Positions 7,790 through 10,000 of a stretch of DNA of 10,000 bases are shown piece by piece. Position 1 is the stretch's first letter. Each line of letters begins with the position of its first letter. This DNA is from Chondrilla cf. caribensis (taxonomy: Eukaryota > Porifera > Demospongiae > Chondrillida > Chondrillidae): contig OZ026559.1 in assembly GCA_964020155.1 (NCBI GenBank), positions 3,643,174-3,653,173 of the forward strand, written 5' to 3'. The translations under genes and the position numbers were made by a program. A model generated the notes under the pieces. The model did not search any database, was not told the DNA's origin, and saw nothing but the letters and a program-made list of their open reading frames with translations.

Positions 7790-8085
7790 AGAATCCACTT
7801 CTGATAAGAAGCTAGGGTTTTGTGGAGTTATCATATTATTGTGTGGTTGTCATCAAGCGATTGTGGTAATGAGATAATTTTCCTCTTCTTTGATTATTGA
7901 CCATAATTGAGTTAACACTCTACCTGTGATATTGGCTGGAATTCTATATTCTTGTTGTTAGTGCTGTAGTTTAGGTATTAGATGACTGATTGTGTTACCT
8001 GAGATTTGTATCAATGAAGGTGTTAGACAGTGTAGGCCACACTTTGGTTTGTACACACATGCACATCACATCGAACCCTCTCACA
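7790..8085. other. Complex DNA between CA arrays, no gene seen
   Basis: AT-leaning unique sequence following a T9 run and an AG|GT-like site at 7762-7765. No recognisable coding frame or RNA gene. Confidence 0.5.
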
Positions 8086-8100
8086 CGCAATGAACACATG

Positions 8101-8101
8101 C

Positions 8102-8180
<79 letters not shown>

Positions 8181-8203
8181 CACACACACACACGCTCACA
8201 CAC

Positions 8204-8253
<50 letters not shown>

Positions 8254-8265
8254 TACACACACATG

Positions 8266-8307
<42 letters not shown>

Positions 8308-8319
8308 TACACACACATG

Positions 8320-8396
<77 letters not shown>
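8101..8396 (+). repeat. Long (CA)n array with internal block duplications
   Basis: About 300 bp of (CA)n with interruptions. A 24-nt variant block (from GCACACATAC to TGCTCAC) occurs at 8247-8270 and again at 8301-8324, an offset of 54 bp. GCTCAC interruptions at 8178 and 8194 are 16 bp apart. The 147-, 128- and 126-codon frames here are (Thr-His)n or (Cys-Val)n translations. Confidence 0.97.
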
Positions 8397-8399
<3 letters not shown>

Positions 8400-8756
8400 G
8401 CTCACACACAGTAGCTCACACTCAAACCTGTGAACCCAGTTATTCATTACACACATCATTTCTTCACTAGATTCAGAGAGTAATTTAGTATCTCTGTGGA
8501 ACATTGGTTACCTGATAGAAATGTATCAAAATCAATACCTTAGTGTGGTGTGGATAACAGAGAAGATACGTACCTGTACATGCATACACTGTGTACTGTG
8601 GATATTCTGTTGAGATACAAGCAGAGTATGTGCATGCGAAATAGTGTGTGTGTATCAATATGCATTCCAAGAGGAGCTATACCAGTACACAAAGTGGAAT
8701 CTTCTCATAACAAACCTCTTTGTGGCGAATATATATTTCCTCTGTGTCCACTTGCC
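8397..8756. other. End of the long upstream intron, no gene seen
   Basis: Complex, AT-leaning sequence leading into the splice acceptor of the myosin exon. A + frame (8550-8810) crosses the acceptor but shows no recognisable motif. Confidence 0.5.
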
Positions 8757-8800
8757 TGCCTTCTTCGAAACTTCTCTTATCCTTTCTCTGTCTTTTGTAG
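8757..8800 (+). promoter_or_regulatory. Polypyrimidine tract and 3' splice site of the myosin coding exon
   Basis: A strongly pyrimidine-rich stretch ends in TCTCTGTCTTTTGTAG, with AG at 8799-8800, immediately followed by GAAGC. This is an excellent acceptor consensus 97 nt upstream of the myosin start codon, implying an upstream non-coding exon. Confidence 0.75.
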
Positions 8801-8897
8801 GAAGCAATGAAAGTTGTTCACTCTTAGCCACAGATTGTATTGCTGGTCGTCTTCTGTTTTGCCCTCAAGCAACACTCCTCATTGACCTGCGAGACCC
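8801..8897 (+). other. 5'UTR part of the myosin exon, with a 6-codon upstream ORF
   Basis: The segment lies between the inferred acceptor and the ATG at 8898. It contains one upstream ATG (8807) opening a 6-codon ORF, MKVVHS, that stops at TAG 8825-8827. It also contains a TGA at 8883-8885 in frame with the myosin start, so translation cannot enter this frame from further upstream and 8898 is the first usable ATG. The start context CCCATGG has G at +4 but C at -3, a moderate match to the Kozak consensus. Confidence 0.65.
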
Positions 8898-9659
8898 ATG
8901 GCAAATTCAATAAAGGTATATCGTAATGTGAACGGCTCCAACGAAGGCGAATGCTTCACTGTCCTAGCTGGAAGCAACTCATCCACCACCGATGTCATCC
9001 AACTTGCTCTCCAACAAATGCACATCTACGAGGATCCGTCGTTCTACGACCTCCAGGAGAGTTTCACCACAGAGGCGAACAACCCGGGTAGGATTCTCTC
9101 CAAAAGCGAACAACCTGTGTCCCTACACCAGAAATGGGCGGAGCGTAAGTGGAGAGGGGAAATGATGTTTCGGCTGCGGAGACAGTCCCTGAGCCGGACT
9201 GAACTGGCCATGCAGAGACTCATGGACAACCTTTCACCAGATGTAGAAGACCATCTCACTGACGACATGTGTAATTTATCAGAACTCTCGGAGTCTTCGA
9301 TGCTCGCTACGCTCCGCACCAGATTCGAACACAACAAGATCTACACCTACGTTGGATCCATCCTGATCGCAGTGAATCCATACTTCTTCTACCCCATCTA
9401 CAACCCGAACTACAGGGAGGTGTACCAGTCCGGCAAACTCGGGGATCATCCACCACACATATTTGCTGTAGCCAATGACGCTTACAACTCCATGCTCTCC
9501 GACAAGGAGGACCAGGCGGTGATAATCAGCGGGGAATCCGGGGCAGGTAAGACAGAGTCAACCAAGTTCCTGCTACATCACTTGATGAACCTTTCTGCAA
9601 AGTTTGAAGAGGAGAAGACCTTGGAATTGATCACCCTGGGCACAGGTCCTGTGTTAGAA
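8898..9659 (+). CDS. MYO9: Class IX myosin, N-terminal exon (RA domain and start of motor), partial
   Basis: The 254 residues encoded here form the N terminus of an unconventional myosin. Residues about 4-96 have the pattern of a Ras-associating, ubiquitin-like domain (DVIQLALQQMHIYEDPSFYD, then SKSEQPVSLHQKW and MMFRLRR). The motor head follows: DDMCNLSEL at 122-130, KIYTYVGSILIAVNPY at 147-162, IYNPNYREVY at 167-176, HIFAVANDAYNSM at 187-199 and the ATP-binding P-loop GESGAGKT at 212-219. RA followed directly by a motor is diagnostic of class IX, whose members are single-headed actin motors carrying a C-terminal RhoGAP domain that silences Rho. That tail lies outside the window. The P-loop reads GAGKTE, as in most myosins, rather than the GSGKTQ I recall for vertebrate class IX. 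The exon ends in GAA|GTGAGT, phase 0. Coding GC is higher than in the flanking repeats. Confidence 0.9.
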
Positions 9660-9970
9660 GTGAGTATGGACCAGCCGCAATGCTAGGTCTAGTCTAAGTC
9701 TGGGTCCCATTCACATTTACGTACATCTTCCTTCACTGGGTGCTTAGCATCGTAGCCTCTGGCTAAAGGCCTCAAGATTTCCAACCTTAACTGTAGATAC
9801 TGTACCTGTGCTGTATCACTGACCTGTGCTACATGGCTTATGTATGCACAGTTTTTCCTTTGATCCACCCCTCAACCAGGATACAAGTATGTACGTATGT
9901 ATGTTTGTACGTATGTACGTACGTACGTACGTATGTATGTGTACATGTTACCCTGCATCTCTCTGTTTAG
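9660..9970 (+). other. MYO9: Phase-0 intron of the myosin gene
   Basis: A 311-nt intron with donor GTGAGT at 9660 and acceptor CTCTCTGTTTAG ending at 9970. Removing it joins ...GTGPVLE to AFGNARTLSN, exactly the continuous myosin motif GPVLEAFGNA. If retained, reading continues EVSMDQPQC and stops at 9684-9686, giving a truncated protein without the rest of the motor. Confidence 0.9.
9888..9945. repeat. TACG/TATG repeat inside the myosin intron
   Basis: A run of TATG and TACG steps with a pure (TACG)-type core around 9913-9931. It is the same repeat type as in the upstream non-coding region, here occupying about a fifth of a short intron and ending some 25 nt before the acceptor. Confidence 0.9.
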
Positions 9971-10000
9971 GCATTTGGTAATGCAAGAACACTATCAAAC
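9971..10000 (+). CDS. MYO9: Class IX myosin, next coding exon (start only)
   Basis: Ten codons in phase with the previous exon, AFGNARTLSN, matching the conserved head segment (LEAFGNAKT in typical myosins) just before switch I, whose NNxSSR motif would fall beyond the window. The exon runs off the right edge. Confidence 0.88.

Noticed and set aside
7990..8504. (Thr-His)n and (Cys-Val)n frames on both strands
   Set aside because: Direct translations of (CA)n/(TG)n, which have no stop in any frame. Nothing gene-like flanks them.
8550..8913. Plus-strand frames 8550-8810 and 8644-8913 as upstream coding sequence
   Set aside because: They cross a strong splice acceptor at 8800, have no recognisable motif and are not in the myosin frame. 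The myosin frame itself has a stop at 8883-8885.
9044..9337. 97-codon minus-strand frame
   Set aside because: Shadow of the myosin coding exon, whose + strand frame is clearly the real one.
1..10000. tRNA, rRNA or other structured RNA genes
   Set aside because: No B-box-like GGTTCGAATCC or other recognisable RNA gene signature was found by reading both strands. A covariance-model scan was not possible here.

Overview
The window looks like animal nuclear DNA from an intron-rich, microsatellite-rich genome. It carries the 5' end of one recognisable gene, a class IX myosin (Ras-associating domain followed directly by a myosin motor), in the last 1.2 kb on the + strand. Everything to the left is non-coding as far as I can tell. 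Class IX myosins are an animal-type family. The mixture of short introns, abundant TACG/TATG/TACA repeats and DNA-transposon ends would fit a sponge or another marine invertebrate, but that taxonomic guess is weak and the sequence alone does not settle it.

Layout. 1-178: the end of a pogo/Tigger-like DNA transposon entering from the left, closed by a TA target site. 181-925: AT-rich DNA with no gene. About 925-1800: a CpG-rich, higher-GC island, the best promoter / first-exon candidate, with a good splice donor at 1329. 1930-2072 and 3117-3483: two arrays of one 17-bp minisatellite, separated by a domain of palindromic TACG-type microsatellite. 3700-4250: more TACG-type repeat, ending at a 70-bp fold-back element flanked by TA. 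About 4563-5407: roughly 850 bp of almost G-free pyrimidine-rich DNA on the + strand, with several C3-run blocks (G-quadruplex potential on the minus strand). 5430-7290: low-complexity and unique DNA mixed with TACG islands. 7332-7493: a small open segment bracketed by 13-bp direct repeats. 7527-7736 and 8101-8396: CA-rich and (CA)n arrays. 8757-8800: polypyrimidine tract and splice acceptor. 8801-9659: exon with 97 nt of 5'UTR, a 6-codon upstream ORF and the first 254 codons of the myosin. 9660-9970: a short phase-0 intron. 9971-10000: start of the next exon.

The simplest gene model is a non-coding first exon in the CpG-rich island (ending near 1328), a repeat-filled first intron of about 7.5 kb, then the coding exons. 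The exon at 8801 contains an in-frame stop before the ATG, so upstream exons should be untranslated in this frame. The link between island and gene is inference. The exon 2-intron-exon 3 structure is well supported, because the spliced protein continues the myosin consensus without a break. I found no convincing new genetic system. The most interesting non-coding signals are the minisatellite whose unit contains TACTAAC followed by CAG, the palindromic TACG network, and the G-depleted tract.
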